The notes under the pieces are model-generated. The model was not told where the DNA came from. It was given only the letters and a program-made list of their open reading frames with translations, and did not search any database. A DNA stretch of 64,000 nt from Liolophura sinensis (taxonomy: Eukaryota > Mollusca > Polyplacophora > Chitonida > Chitonidae), in NCBI RefSeq assembly GCF_032854445.1, contig NC_088306.1, positions 12,891,386 to 12,955,385 of the forward strand, read 5' to 3'. This document shows positions 12,901 through 22,108 of the stretch, one piece after another; position 1 is the first letter of the stretch, and each line of letters begins with the position of its first letter. Made by a program: the position numbers and the translations under genes.

Positions 12901-15900
12901 TTAAATATACTGACAAAAACATAAATAGAAATAGCTTAAATCCCAAGTGAATGTGAAAAAAGGGCTAAAAATGCATGCATAATCTTGTTAGCAAAACTTA
13001 AATACTTAATAGTAGTACAGGTACACAAACTACTTAAAATAACTTTTTCCTTACACTGATAGCTGCAAAATAAAATTTAGGTGTAGAGTGTTTATACGAG
13101 TGTGAGGACCTGGAAAGGACTGGGCATTAGAGCATAAAGTGAGCTTGCACTGGCTACATTACTGTCGCTACTGTCACTGATTGGGCTACATTACTGTCAC
13201 TGATTGGGCTACATTACTATCACTGATTGGGCTACATTACTGTTGCTGATTGGGCTACATTACTGTCGCTGATTGGGCTACATTACTGTCGCTACTGTCA
13301 CTGATTGGGTTACATTACTGTCGCTGATTGGGCTACATTACTGTCGCTACTGTCACTGATTGGGTTACATTACTGTCGCTGATTGGGCTACATTACTGTC
13401 GCTACTGTCACTGATTGGGTTACATTACTGTCGCTGATTGGGCTACATTACTGTCGCTACTATCGCTGATTGGGCTACATTACTGTCGCTACTGTCGCTG
13501 ATTAGGTTACATTACTGTCCCTACTTTCGCTGATTGGGCTGCATTACTGTCGCTGATTGGGCTACATTACTGTCGCTGATTGGGCTACATTACTGTCGCT
13601 GATTAGGCTACATTACTGTCGCTACTTTCGCTGATTGGGCTACATTACTGTCGCTACTGTCATTGATTGGGCTACATTACTGTTGCTGATTGGGCTACAT
13701 TACTGTCGCTACTGTCGCTGATTGCTACTGTCACTGATTGAGCTACATTACTGTTGCTACTGTCGCTGATTGCTACTGTCGCTGATTGGGCTACATTACT
13801 GTCGCTACTGTCGCTGATTGCTGCTGTCGCTGATTGGGCTACATTACTGTCGCTGATTGGGCTACATTATTGTTGCTACTGTCGCTGATTGCTACTGTCA
13901 CTGATTGAGCTACATTACTGTCGCTACTGTCGCTGATTGCTACTGTCGCTGATTGCTACTGTCGCTGATTGGGCTACATTACTGTCGCTACTGTCACTGA
14001 TTGCTACTGTCGCTGATTGGGCTACATTACTGTCGCTGATTGGGCTACATTACTGTCGCTGATTGGGCTACATTATTGTTGCTACTGTCGCTGATTGGGC
14101 TACATTACTGTCGCTGATTGGGCTACATTACTGTCACTGATTGGGCTACATTACTGTCATTAAAATAGTTCAATTTATGGAATGTTTTGCCATCCGACTA
14201 TTTCGATAGAAACCTTGTAGCCAAAATCAGGTTTTGAAAAAAGAAGTCTGTGTATATCTGGAGAGCTGTGTGTAGATGGCCATGTCTGGGTAAATGTCTT
14301 ATTCCTTGTCCAGTTAAGTTTTTCTGCTTTTGGTACTTGAGCCTACCCATTTGGTTGTCCCGGGACAACGGACAGCTCAGGCCTATCTGCAACAACACAC
14401 TGATATAATCCCACAAATTACTAAGACATAGAATCAAGTTTTGGGTATTGTAAATGTTGTCCCTATTTTATGCACATATATTTTCCATTCAGGTGTAATT
14501 GTTACTGTTCTTTTCTTTTTCTGGTCACAAAAAATATAATTCACTTTCTCATGTAATGAACAAACCAGGTGTGTCATTCCATACATAAATGCCTTTTGTG
14601 TGCAGGACACTCAGCTTCAAGTGTTTTATGCTGTGCTGGACCAGGTGTATCACAAAGACTATCCTGGCTCAGGTAAAACCAGCACAGAACTGATGGAGGA
14701 GGTACAGAGGCAGTACTACAGGATACCTTATATACCAGACACGGTAAGTTTACTGTAAGCCAGGTGTATCACAGGGACTGTCCCGGCTCAGGTAAAACAA
14801 GCACAGAACTGATGGAGGAGGTACAGAGGCAGTACTACAGGATACCTTATATACCAGACACAGTAAGTTTACTGTAAGCCAGGTGTATCACAGGGACTAT
14901 CCTGGCTCAGGTAAAACAAGCACAGAACTGATGGAGGAGGTACAGAGGCAGTACTACAGGATACCTTATATACCAGACACGGTAAGTTTACTGTAAGCCA
15001 GGTGTATCACAGGGACTATCCTGGCTCAGGTAAAACAAGCACAGAACTGATGGAGGAGGTACAGAGGCAGTACTACAGGATACCTTATATACCAGACACG
15101 GTAAGTTTACTGTAAGCCAGGTGTATCACAGGGACTACAAGTTCTGCCAGCAACCTGCGGATGGTCGTAGGTTTCCCCCAGGCTCTGTTCGGTTTCCACC
15201 CACCATAATGCTGGCCGCCGTCGTATAAGTGAAATATTCTTGAGTACGGTGTAAAACATCAGTCATATAAATAAATCAAATACTGTAGTTTCACAAACAT
15301 TGTAATTTCATCGCTTAATCACAATTAATTTTTTATTCTAAAATGAGTACATATTACTGTTCCATTTTGAATTATATGACATTCTGCATCCAGATGAAGT
15401 AAATTATAAAATTCAAAGAATTAATTGTCTTCTTTCGCTAGACAGGAAACAAGGAACAAAATTGTATTTTGATCCATAATTTACATATAAAAAGCTGCAT
15501 GTATAGATTATAGCCTTTTTGGATATCCAAAGTGAAAGCAGACCTGTTTTATTTCTGTATTCCATAGGCTTGGCACTTGAGGTTTGGACACTTGGTTGGT
15601 TATGGAGCCAAGTACTATGCCTATTTACTCTCAGGAGCTGTGGCCGCAAGTATTTGGCAGAAATGCTTCAAACAGGATCCGTTCAACAGGTGTGTTTATT
15701 TATTGCCGTTTGTTATTCCCTCAAGAAGCATCCATGGTTCATGTTTTGCATAATTTGCTGATATACATGTATGTAACATGAAGGCTTGTTAGAGTCATTA
15801 ATTCGGTTGATGCCGTTGGTTGGTGCATATACTTGGTCTGTCAAATCAGTGTCCATCCATCTGTGCATCTGTTGGTCTGCCTAGGTCGCAGATTCTGTAA

Positions 15901-18226
15901 TTTGTTCCTACCTTGTAAATCAGGAGGAGAATCCTGAAACTTACAGGTTACATTGAGTATTTAAGAAACTTGTGGTTGGTGCCTATTTTTGGTGTGTCAC
16001 ATGGATGTCTGTCGATGTGTGCATCAGCTTGGTCAAAATATGTCCTACCATAATTTTGCTTAAATTTGTAAACCATTAACAGCATGGTCACAAAACTCAC
16101 AGGTCACAAAACTCACAGGTCACAAAACTCGCAGGTCACAAAACTCACAGGTCACAAAACTCACAGGCCACAAAACTCACAGGTCACAGAACTCACAGGT
16201 CACAGAACTCACAGGTCACAGAACTCACAAGTCACAAAACTCACAGGTCACAAAACTCACAGGCCACAAAACTCACAGGTCACAGAACTCACAGGTCACA
16301 GAACTCACAGGTCACAGAACTCACAGGCCACAAAACTCGCAGGTCACAGAACTCACAGGCCACAAAACTCACAGGTCACAGAACTCCTAGGTCACAAAAC
16401 TCACAGGCCACAAAACTCACAGGTCACAGAACTCACATGTCACAAAACTCGCAGGCCACAAAACTCGCAGGCCACAAAACTCGCAGGTCACAGAACTCAC
16501 AGGTCACAAAACTCACAGGCCACAAAACTCACAGGTCACAGAACTCACAGGTCACAAAACTCACAGGTCACAGAACACTGGTCACAAAACTCACAGGTCA
16601 CAAAACTCACAGGTCACAGAACTCACAGGTCACATAACTCACTGGTCACAAAACTCACAGGTCACAAAACTCACAGGTCACAGAACTCACTGGTCACAGA
16701 ACTCACAGGTCACAGAACTCACAGGTCACAAAACTCACAGGTCACAGTGATTGGGAACCATTGATACAGCCAGTTGTATATGTATTTTGTATATGTATTT
16801 TGTATATGTATTATAGATTTGTACTGAGGCTTGTTTACACTTGTAACTTGTTGTGCAATGTGACTGAAGATTTACAAATACTTACATTAAAGGTAACATT
16901 GTCTGATGTACTTGTCAGCGGAGAATGTTCAAAGGTAACATTGTCTGATGTACTTGTCAGCTGAGAATGTTCAAAGGTGACATTGTCTGATGTACTTGTC
17001 AGCGGAGAATGTTCAAAGGTAACATTATCTGATGTACTTGTCAGCTGAGAATGTTCAAAGCTAACATTATCTGATGTACTTGTCAGCGGAGAATGTTCAA
17101 AGGTAACATTATCTGATGTACTTGTCAGCTGAGAATGTTCAAAGGTAACATTATCTGATGTATTTGTCAGCAGAGAATGTTCAAAGGTAACATTATCTGA
17201 TGTACTTGTCAGCGGAGAATGTTCAAAGGTAACATTATCTGATGTATTTGTCAGCTGAGAATGTTCAAAGGTAACATTATCTGATGTACTTGTCAGCTGA
17301 GAATGTTCAAAGGATAAGGCTTTAGAAATAAAATTAAAGAATTTTGTCTCCCTGTATAAATCATGAGACTCTTACACATTCCATGAATTTTCAGTATTTT
17401 TTGACATGGGTCACATTTGAACAGTATGAAGTTTGTTACGTTAAATTTTGAATGTTTGGATGTTCTTATTTACAATAAATGCTAAATTACATGTAAAGAA
17501 AAGAATGATGATTGTCAGATATATTTTCAATAATGTGTACGTCAATTCTTAATCCCATTATGATTTGCCCTTTACCTAAAGTTATTTGTATCAATGTAAT
17601 TGCTGTACTCACATGTCGTAGGATTTGTTTATCAATTTGGAATATTTTTGTGCATAAATTCTTCTTGATGTTGTATTTTCCAGGGAAATGGGTGAGCAGT
17701 ACAGGATTAAGATGTTGTCACATGGAGGAGGAAAGCACCCAACACTACTGGTTCAGGGTGAGGCCTTCATTAGTTTATAACTTAGTTTAATAGGTGTCAT
17801 GTTGTAACACTGTTTTCGTAGTCTTCATTATTGTAAGTGGTTAGCAGCCCCTTGAAGGGATGTTATAAGGGTGTTCTTAATTGGAGATCGCTCTCCTTCC
17901 ATCTAATTTATTACATGGTATCATTGCAGGAGGTTTACTCAAAGGCTAATAGGTGTCAGTAAATGTACCTGACATCCTCTGCAGCAAAATAGTTTGTTGC
18001 ACCATTTGGAAATTCAGTATGTCTGTGTGTGGGGAAGTTGATCTGTTATTTGCCTGAGGGAGGCAGATTACTAATTTATTGTTTTCCTTCACTGAATAAA
18101 AGGGAAAAAAATAGAGTAAAATTACATTTATATACACATATCTCAAAACAGTACCTTTTTATTTCAGACATGCTGGGTGAAGCACCAACTATTGAAAAAT
18201 TAATACAGTCTTTGACAGTGAACTGA
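1255..18226 (+). CDS. MIPEP: MIPEP gene, 3' part: 14 coding exons of mitochondrial intermediate peptidase
   Basis: This gene encodes a mitochondrial matrix zinc oligopeptidase of family M3, which trims octapeptides from imported precursors after the main processing peptidase. Fourteen exons (listed separately) join to about 499 residues plus stop. Seen in sequence: the HEFGH zinc motif in exon 8, a downstream FAEVPS segment in exon 9 that should supply the third zinc ligand, and the conserved YQHVTG, HGGG and DPFNR stretches. The order of conserved blocks matches animal MIPEP throughout. Splice phases agree at all joints except exon 2, which carries one extra base. The family is about 710 aa, so the presequence and about 200 N-terminal residues lie upstream of the window. 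The C-terminus is slightly shorter than in vertebrates. It could be a pseudogene if the exon 2 lesion is real, but every other exon is open and well conserved. Confidence 0.93.
1485..1730. repeat. ~21-bp minisatellite (gacagacagaactgacacac type)
   Basis: About 11 degenerate copies lie in the MIPEP intron before exon 2. It is the reverse complement of the array at 2641-3115 on the other side of exon 2. Confidence 0.92.
1866..2012 (+). mobile_element. degenerate tRNA-derived SINE-like fragment
   Basis: A tRNA-like B-box region (gtttgaatcc) is followed by a body with gtggtttacccccaggcacc and a tail of aatc repeats. It resembles the SINE family found elsewhere in the window but is diverged. Confidence 0.5.
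2446..2488. repeat. 20-bp tandem triplicate
   Basis: cccagttacactaataaaac is present in two to three copies in the intron just before exon 2 of MIPEP. Confidence 0.85.
2556..2620 (+). CDS. MIPEP: MIPEP exon 2 with apparent +1 frameshift and GC donor
   Basis: After a ctctcgtag acceptor the frame reads [18 protein letters not shown] and then meets TGA at 2613-2615. The next conserved residues (SDL, just before VREAAY of the next exon) appear one base later, so one extra base, near the A pair at 2611-2612, breaks the frame. The exon end at 2620 assumes a GC-AG intron with donor GCAAGT; the only nearby GT (2625) would not restore the phase. A GT at 2584 would keep frame but delete about 12 conserved residues. 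The family match is good on both sides of the break, so the exon itself is real. Confidence 0.65.
2641..3115. repeat. ~21-bp minisatellite, inverted relative to 1485-1730
   Basis: About 20 degenerate copies of tgtgtgtcagttctgtctgt occur in the intron after exon 2. The sequence is complementary to the array upstream of exon 2, so the two could pair in the pre-mRNA. Confidence 0.93.
3355..3511 (+). CDS. MIPEP: MIPEP exon 3
   Basis: This 157-nt exon runs from [12 protein letters not shown] through [15 protein letters not shown] to ENP. It enters in phase 0 after actaaag and leaves in phase 1 at gtgtgtg. It is one of the best conserved helical segments of M3 peptidases. Confidence 0.93.
3600..4800. 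other. MIPEP intron 3, unique sequence
   Basis: No exon, array or recognisable element is visible apart from short A-rich and AT-rich stretches (around 4033-4060 and 4137-4155). Confidence 0.6.
4807..4963 (+). mobile_element. SINE, 5'-truncated
   Basis: Body and tail of the main SINE family: gatggtcgtgg, gggctctgcctggtttc, accataatgctgg, gtataagtgaaatattcttg and an aataaataaa end. The tRNA-related head is missing. Confidence 0.85.
5300..5409 (+). CDS. MIPEP: MIPEP exon 4
   Basis: The 110-nt exon ([14 protein letters not shown] to EGRASE) follows a strong polypyrimidine acceptor ending tgcag and ends at a gtacat donor. It completes the split codon from exon 3 and leaves in phase 0. A minus-strand SINE lies about 45 bases after its donor. 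Confidence 0.92.
5452..5602 (-). mobile_element. SINE, minus orientation, 5'-truncated
   Basis: The reverse complement of the same body and tail is visible (caagaatatttcacttatac, ccagcattatgg). It lies about 45 bases after the donor of MIPEP exon 4. Confidence 0.82.
5884..5936 (+). CDS. MIPEP: MIPEP exon 5
   Basis: A short 53-nt exon encodes [17 protein letters not shown], matching the PWDxPYY signature of MIPEP. The acceptor is ttcttcag and the donor gtaagt; it leaves in phase 2, which fits the next exon. Confidence 0.94.
6442..6710 (+). mobile_element. Full-length tRNA-derived SINE
   Basis: This is the most complete copy. A tRNA-like head begins ggcctccgtggctcagttgg, with a good pol III A box (tggctcagttgg, about 6449-6460) and a degenerate B box near 6515-6528. 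The body contains cagatggtcgtgggtttccc and cataatgctggccgc, and the tail is gtataagtgaaatattcttg followed by aataaataaatc. It serves as the reference for the other copies in the window. The internal promoter suggests pol III transcription of the source element; mobilisation would need a partner LINE that is not present here. Confidence 0.9.
7545..7685 (+). mobile_element. SINE-like copy, diverged subfamily
   Basis: ggtggtttaccccggactct, ctgaccgccattgttgaagtg and a gtcttaaac-like end followed by aatcaagtcaaatcaaat resemble the SINE body and tail but differ at many positions. Confidence 0.6.
7824..8454 (+). repeat. 97-bp tandem repeat made of intron end, acceptor and 5' part of MIPEP exon 6
   Basis: Successive taacag acceptors end at 7907, 8004, 8101, 8198, 8294 and 8391, giving periods of 97, 97, 97, 96 and 97. 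A more diverged partial copy starts near 7824. Each unit carries the acceptor, about 60 bases of exon 6 (YSIDVQEV to MEG) and about 35 bases of filler. Within a unit the exon frame runs into a TAA before the next acceptor, so using an upstream acceptor without an extra splice would truncate the protein. The last unit is the functional exon start. Confidence 0.96.
8392..8545 (+). CDS. MIPEP: MIPEP exon 6; its 5' part is tandemly copied upstream
   Basis: The 154-nt exon encodes [30 protein letters not shown] and on to FDVHKL, with a gtaggt donor. Its first ~60 bases plus the upstream taacag acceptor recur about six times immediately upstream (see the 97-bp repeat). Only this last copy continues into the full exon and to a proper donor, so it is taken as the functional one. 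Confidence 0.93.
8722..8878. repeat. ~15/30-bp minisatellite (tccccattgtcaatccccat)
   Basis: About ten short C-rich units alternate between tcaatccccat and cagtccccat in the intron after MIPEP exon 6. Confidence 0.9.
9477..9757. repeat. 55-bp minisatellite, five copies
   Basis: Units begin agggtgttatgacctccctg and recur at 9481, 9536, 9591, 9646 and 9701 with only a few substitutions. Such near-identity suggests recent expansion. Confidence 0.95.
9936..9970 (+). repeat. (GTT)n microsatellite abutting the exon 7 acceptor
   Basis: Eleven GTT triplets run directly into the TAG acceptor of MIPEP exon 7 and replace the usual polypyrimidine tract. Confidence 0.95.
9971..10048 (+). CDS. MIPEP: MIPEP exon 7
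   Basis: A 78-nt phase 0-0 exon encodes [20 protein letters not shown] and AGKPNQ, with a gtagga donor. The acceptor TAG is reached directly through a GTT trinucleotide run in place of an ordinary polypyrimidine tract. Confidence 0.94.
10131..10323 (+). mobile_element. SINE, head and body, split by an insertion
   Basis: A tRNA-like head (gtcctccttggctgaggtgg) and body (gatggtcgtgggcttctcac, ggtaatgctggccactg) stop at 10323. The matching tail, gtgaaatattatagagcg with an aatcaaatatata end, resumes at 10804-10855. Confidence 0.85.
10324..10803. mobile_element. Inverted-repeat (MITE/foldback) element nested in a SINE
   Basis: The segment between the two SINE halves folds on itself. From the left end inward one reads gaagtaag, aaaactatgc, ctttcatt, ctgaaa and ggaactctgacgtcaca; the reverse complement of the right end gives the same order with a few mismatches, so the arms are about 200 bp. 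TTAA occurs at both borders (10324-10327 and 10800-10803) and may be the target duplication. The ends (AGTAAAAC and AGGAAAAA) are not the classic piggyBac CCC ends, so the family is unassigned. There is no coding capacity. Confidence 0.75.
10804..10855 (+). mobile_element. SINE tail, continuation of 10131-10323
   Basis: agtgaaatattatagagcgt, ggcataaaactccaatcaaa and an AT-rich end match the tail of the full-length SINE at 6650-6705. Confidence 0.85.
11524..11728 (+). CDS. MIPEP: MIPEP exon 8, zinc-binding HEFGH
   Basis: The 205-nt exon holds the catalytic core: [17 protein letters not shown], then HEFGHAMHS at 11668-11694 and the [10 protein letters not shown] substrate-loop block. The two histidines are zinc ligands and the glutamate is the general base in family M3. 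The acceptor is caccag and the donor gtttgc (phase 1). Confidence 0.97.
11852..11990. repeat. 33-bp minisatellite, four copies
   Basis: The unit contains catggcgtgattggctataa followed by aggagaagattta. It lies in the 330-base intron between MIPEP exons 8 and 9. Confidence 0.93.
12057..12127 (+). CDS. MIPEP: MIPEP exon 9
   Basis: The 71-nt exon encodes [20 protein letters not shown] to DPR. The glutamate of FAEVPS is expected to be the third zinc ligand of the M3 fold. The acceptor is gttttcag and the donor gtgaga. Confidence 0.96.
12479..12515. repeat. 9-bp repeat (caaccaagc)n
   Basis: Four tandem copies of the 9-mer lie in the intron before MIPEP exon 10. Confidence 0.9.
12698..12796 (+). 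CDS. MIPEP: MIPEP exon 10
   Basis: A 99-nt phase 0-0 exon encodes [20 protein letters not shown] through KLFAAS. The acceptor tctctgcag is strong and the donor is gtaatt. Confidence 0.95.
13105..14165. repeat. ~1-kb minisatellite in MIPEP intron 10
   Basis: Units of gattgggctacattactgtc plus gct (about 23 bp) are interspersed with shorter actgtcgct modules, giving roughly 45 units in irregular order. The mosaic of two unit lengths suggests repeated internal rearrangement. No exon lies within it. Confidence 0.95.
14606..14743 (+). CDS. MIPEP: MIPEP exon 11; its 3' part is tandemly copied downstream
   Basis: The 138-nt exon encodes [20 protein letters not shown] through [16 protein letters not shown], with acceptor tgtgcag and donor gtaagt. 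About 100 bases of its 3' part together with the donor are repeated three times immediately downstream. The first copy is chosen because only it has the complete 5' half. Confidence 0.94.
14744..15120 (+). repeat. 119-bp tandem copies of the 3' part of MIPEP exon 11 with its donor
   Basis: Donors GTAAGT recur at 14744, 14863, 14982 and 15101, exactly 119 bases apart. Each downstream unit carries about 100 bases of exon 11 (VYHRDYPG to YIPDT; K changed to R relative to the first copy), the donor and about 15 bases of intron. Reading through any donor meets TAA within five codons. The copies differ by very few substitutions, so the expansion looks recent. Confidence 0.96.
15135..15288 (+). mobile_element. 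SINE, 5'-truncated
   Basis: ctgccagcaacctgcggatg, ccataatgctggccgccgtc and gtataagtgaaatattcttg mark body and tail. It begins within a few bases of the end of the 119-bp exon repeat. Confidence 0.88.
15568..15689 (+). CDS. MIPEP: MIPEP exon 12
   Basis: The 122-nt exon encodes [20 protein letters not shown] to CFKQDPFN, the highly conserved HLxGYGAxYY block of this enzyme. The acceptor is ttccatag and the donor gtgtgt (phase 2). Confidence 0.96.
16083..16750. repeat. ~16-bp minisatellite (aggtcacaaaactcac)
   Basis: About 42 copies alternate cacaggtcacaaaactcaca with gaactcac and gccac variants. It lies in the MIPEP intron after exon 12. The long open frame across it reflects its periodicity. 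Confidence 0.95.
16887..17312. repeat. 42-bp minisatellite, ten copies
   Basis: Units start aaaggtaacattatctgatg and end gagaatgttc, with alternation of agcggag and agctgag variants. It lies in the same intron as the 16-bp array. Confidence 0.95.
17684..17757 (+). CDS. MIPEP: MIPEP exon 13
   Basis: The 74-nt exon encodes [16 protein letters not shown] and KHPTLLVQ, matching the conserved HGGG turn near the C-terminus. The acceptor is gtattttccag and the donor gtgagg (phase 1). Confidence 0.94.
18168..18226 (+). CDS. MIPEP: MIPEP last coding exon with stop
   Basis: After the atttcag acceptor the frame encodes [19 protein letters not shown] and stops at TGA 18224-18226. It aligns with the C-terminal helix of MIPEP but ends about 13 residues earlier than vertebrate proteins. 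No canonical AATAAA was found in the first few hundred bases downstream. Confidence 0.88.
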
Positions 18227-19127
18227 AGAGGTAGCATCATAGGGAGATAACTGACTAGAGGATGTGTGTTGTATCCACCTTCCATGCACAGGTCAACATT
18301 CTTGAATAAGTTATTCAAGGTGCAATCTACAACATGCACCACTAGAGAGTAGCTGTGGTCAGAGTGTCACCAAGTTGCCTTTGAAATTGAAGTGTGAACC
18401 TGCTATCTACAGCTTGTACAACAGCAACGTTTTAAAGTATCGGTAACATTTTATACTTTGAAACAATTTCTGCAGATGGAAATACCTTTCTTTCTGATAT
18501 TTACGTGTAATATAGTGAAGAAGCCACTGAGAGGTTGTCATACATGTATAGGCTGGAGATAGGAAACAGCACCCAGCCCCTGAGTGCCCACGAGATATCC
18601 TGACAACCCTGAGAATAATGTTGTCACCCTGCTGGGGTGACTGGGAGACAACTGCGTATAAAACACAAGCAAAGTCTTCTCAAGCCCTCAACCATAATCT
18701 ACAGGTAACAACATGTAATGGCTATTGTTATTGGTGTAGAGGCAAATTCACCACAGTTAAAGCAGTTTGATGAAGAGGCAAGGGCTGGTGGTACCAAGAC
18801 ATTTCTGAATTAAGTCAAAATTAAAAACCTTTTCACAAAAAAACAAAAGCACTGTTTTTTTTTGGCAATGGAAGTTAAAATTTACATACAGTTGTTTTAT
18901 TAAATGACATTAGTTAGGTGGTCAATATTTTAGATACAAAAGCCCAAAAATAAACCTTGAAGTTGTATTTCAATGGCCAAGGATTACTTTATGTGAAGAT
19001 AAATATGCTTAGCATATGAATAGCAAACAGCATTATCGCAGACTGATTTCTGGGCTACACAGATGAAGAATGTCTTACTAGATCATATTGCAGAGTGACC
19101 AAATGTCTGCCTAGTCCGCCTGTATTT

Positions 19128-19228
19128 GTTTGATTTATTTGATTGGTGGTCTCAGCGACCGCACTGGTGAGAGATGGCTGGGTCATCACACTGCGCTAGC
19201 GTGCTAACCAACTGAGCCACGGAGGCCC
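19128..19228 (-). mobile_element. SINE, head joined directly to tail
   Basis: The reverse complement reads ggcctccgtggctcagttgg, a gcgctagcgcagtgtgatga-like head and cggtcgctgaga, then jumps to ccaccaatcaaataaatc. The central body is missing, so this is a deleted copy. Confidence 0.75.
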
Positions 19229-19324
19229 CAGTCACACAAGTACACGGTGAATATCCTGTCACTAAGAATATCGTGTACCTAACCACAGAAATGAATGTTA
19301 TTACAGAATATTTCCTGTCCTTTC

Positions 19325-19470
19325 GTAGGAGGGAAGGTCAGCCAGAAATTACAGGTGATTGTGGGGTGTCCCCTGGGCTCTTCTTGGTTTCCTCCGATCA
19401 TTATAGCGGATACCTATGTATAAGTGAAATGTTTTTAGAGTACAGGATAAAACACAAATCAAATAAAAAA
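19325..19470 (+). mobile_element. SINE, diverged, 5'-truncated
   Basis: gggaaggtcagccag, cccctgggctcttcttggtt, gtataagtgaaatg and aaaacacaaatcaaat match body and tail with many substitutions. Confidence 0.75.
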
Positions 19471-20617
19471 AATAGTATTGCATGTGAGCAAAGGGTGTCT
19501 AAGTTTATGGAGTGTTACTCATTTTGGGAATTCATAGAGTTCAGTTGATCTTTAAATAGAAACAAATTGATGATATCCTGCTGGATAAATGTAAGTTTTA
19601 ACAGCAAAAGTATATTTTGTAACTTTAAGCATGCACTTATTTGGGCCAAATGTGGGCCATTTTCTCGGGGGTTCTTTATAGTCATCAATGATTGAAGAAA
19701 AACGTATGTGAACAAGTGCTATAAAATAAAGAATGAAAAAGTGAGCAGGTATTTGAATAACTATAGTTTGTGTTAAACATTGATTTATAATGAAAGCTAG
19801 AGTATGGTGTTAATTAATGTCATTGTGTCATCATCGAGAGGAGTTTGAAGGAGTAAAAACGAAATAACTGTAACTGTGTTGTCTCAGTACAGATTTGAGG
19901 ATTGTGGGAATAATAATAATGTGCAAGTACTCTGCCGTGTTCACTATCCTTGTTTGTTGATATTTCTTTTTCTTTTGTTTTTTTCTGATAGAGGTGAATT
20001 CAGTCACATTAAGGAAATAAATGTGTTGCAGTGAAATTAAGGTGTTGACAATTTATTTCTAATTGACCTTTTTTTTTTGTCTACATGTTTAGAAATGTCT
20101 TAGTAGAACAAGAAGTGTTTACTTAGAGCATGAATTTACACTTTGATGGCGTTAGACATGAGAATATTTTTCTTGGTGGCAAACTAAGTCTAATACATTA
20201 AGAATACCTAACTATATCTCCATTCAGTGCACAGGCATACATGTAACTGTTTGACAGACAGAAGTTCATGTTATCAAGTCTACTGTATATGGGCTGTTCA
20301 GATCTGTTTCTAGACCAGTATTTAGAAGTCCGGTACATCCTGTAGTGTAGGGTGTACTGAAGGGTTCTGTGTTGTGCTCTCAGCTTAGTGTTTAGACATC
20401 TGATACATGGCAAGGTGCAGGGTGTGCCCAAGGATTCTATGTTGTACCCCAGCATAGTGTTTAGAAGTCCGATACATCCTGTAGTGTAGGGTGTACCGAA
20501 GGGTTGTGTGTTGTACGATCAGCTTAGTGTTTAGACATCTGATGTTTAGAAGTCTGGTACGTGATAAGGTGTATGGTGTACCCAAAGGTTCTGTGTTGTA
20601 CGATCAACTTAGTGTTT

Positions 20618-20708
20618 AGGACGGGATTTTTCTCCTACCGTAATGCTGGTCGCCGTCATATAAGTAAAATATTCAAGAGTACGGCGTAAAACACCAATCA
20701 AATATATA
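20618..20708 (+). mobile_element. SINE tail inserted in the 70-bp array
   Basis: gtaatgctggtcgccgtcat, agtacggcgtaaaacaccaa and tcaaatatata match the SINE 3' end. Confidence 0.8.
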
Positions 20709-22044
20709 GTGTTTAGAAGTCTGGTAAGGTGTAGGATAGGTCGTGATTTTACTGATAAATGTGTATTTAGATGTGGTCTAGACTTCCTAGCCCTATTTCT
20801 ATATATATGTCATTGCTGCCCATTTTATATTGCCCCGCATGATGGCACAATAAAATGTTGTAATATTGAGTCAAAATGAAGCCTGTGTTTTTCGGCATAT
20901 TCTTGAGTACAGCATAAAATGCCGGTCAAAGAAAATAAAAAATTCTGCTTTGTACCCCAGCTTGAGTCTGGTACATAACAAGGTCTAGGCTGTGCCCAAG
21001 GCGTTTGTGTGATACCCTGAGTGTAGTGTTTAGAAGTCTGGTGCAAGATAAGGTGTAGGCTGTGCTCAAAGCTACTGTGTTGTACCCCATCACAGTGTTT
21101 AGAAGTTTGGTTCATGATAAAGGTTTAGGGTGTGCCGAAGGCCTCTGTGTTTTAGTGTTTAGAAGTCTGGTACGTGATAAGGTGTAGACTGTGCTCAAAG
21201 CTGCTGCGTTGTACCCCATCACAGTGTTTAGAAATTTGGTTCATTATAAAGGTGTAGGGTGTGCTCACGGCCTCTGTGTTGTACCCTCTGCTTTTGTGTT
21301 TAGAAATCTGGTACGTGATGAGATGTAGGCTGTGCTCAAAGCTATTGTGTTGTACCCCATCACAGTGTTTAGAAGTTTGGTTCATGATAAAGGTGTAGGG
21401 TGTGCCGAAGGCCTCTGTGTTGTACCCTGGGCTTTAGTGTTTAGAAGTCTGGTACATGATAAGGTGTATAGAGTGTGCCGAAGGCCTCTGTGTTGTACCC
21501 TTGGCTTTAGTGTTTAGAAGTCTGGTACATGATGATGTATGGAGTGTGCCCAAGGGTTCTGTGTTGTACCCTCGACTTTAGTTTAAAAGTCTGGTATATG
21601 ATAGGGTGTGCCCAAGTCCTCTGTGTTGTACCCTCGGCTTTAGTGTTTAGAAGTCTGGTACATGATAAGGTGTAGGGTGTGCCCAAGGCCTCTGTGTTGT
21701 ACCCTCGGCTTTAGTGTTTAGAAATCTGGTACATGATAAGGTGTATAGGGTGTGTCCAAGGCCTCTGTGTTGTACCCTCGGCTTTCATGTTTAGAAGTCT
21801 CGTCCGTGATAAGGTATAGGGTGTGTCCAAGGCCTCTGTGTTGTACCCTCTGCTTTAGTGTTTAGAAGTCTGATACATGATGATGTGCAAGGCTGCTGTG
21901 TTGTATCCCAGTATAGTGTTTAGAAGTTTGGTACATGATAATGTGTGGAGTGTGCCCAAGGGTTCTGTGTTGTACCCTCGGCTTCTCTGTTGTAACTTAG
22001 CTTAGTGTTAAGAAGTCTGTATTGTCTTGTGTTGTACGATCAGC

Positions 22045-22108
22045 TTAGTATATAAGTGAAATGTTCTTGATTGCGGCGTAAACCACGAATCAAATCAAAC
22101 AAAAAATC
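22045..22108 (+). mobile_element. SINE tail fragment in the 70-bp array
   Basis: tatataagtgaaatgttctt, gattgcggcgtaaaccacga and atcaaatcaaac match the SINE end. Confidence 0.7.

Larger units (their letters stand above)
18227..20199. other. Intergenic, 3' of MIPEP
   Basis: No further gene is evident. The stretch holds the probable 3' UTR of MIPEP and two SINE fragments listed separately; otherwise it is AT-rich unique sequence. Confidence 0.6.

Noticed and set aside
16084..16764. 226-codon open frame rich in S, Q, N, T, H
   Set aside because: It follows the ~16-bp minisatellite inside a MIPEP intron and has no non-repeat sequence.
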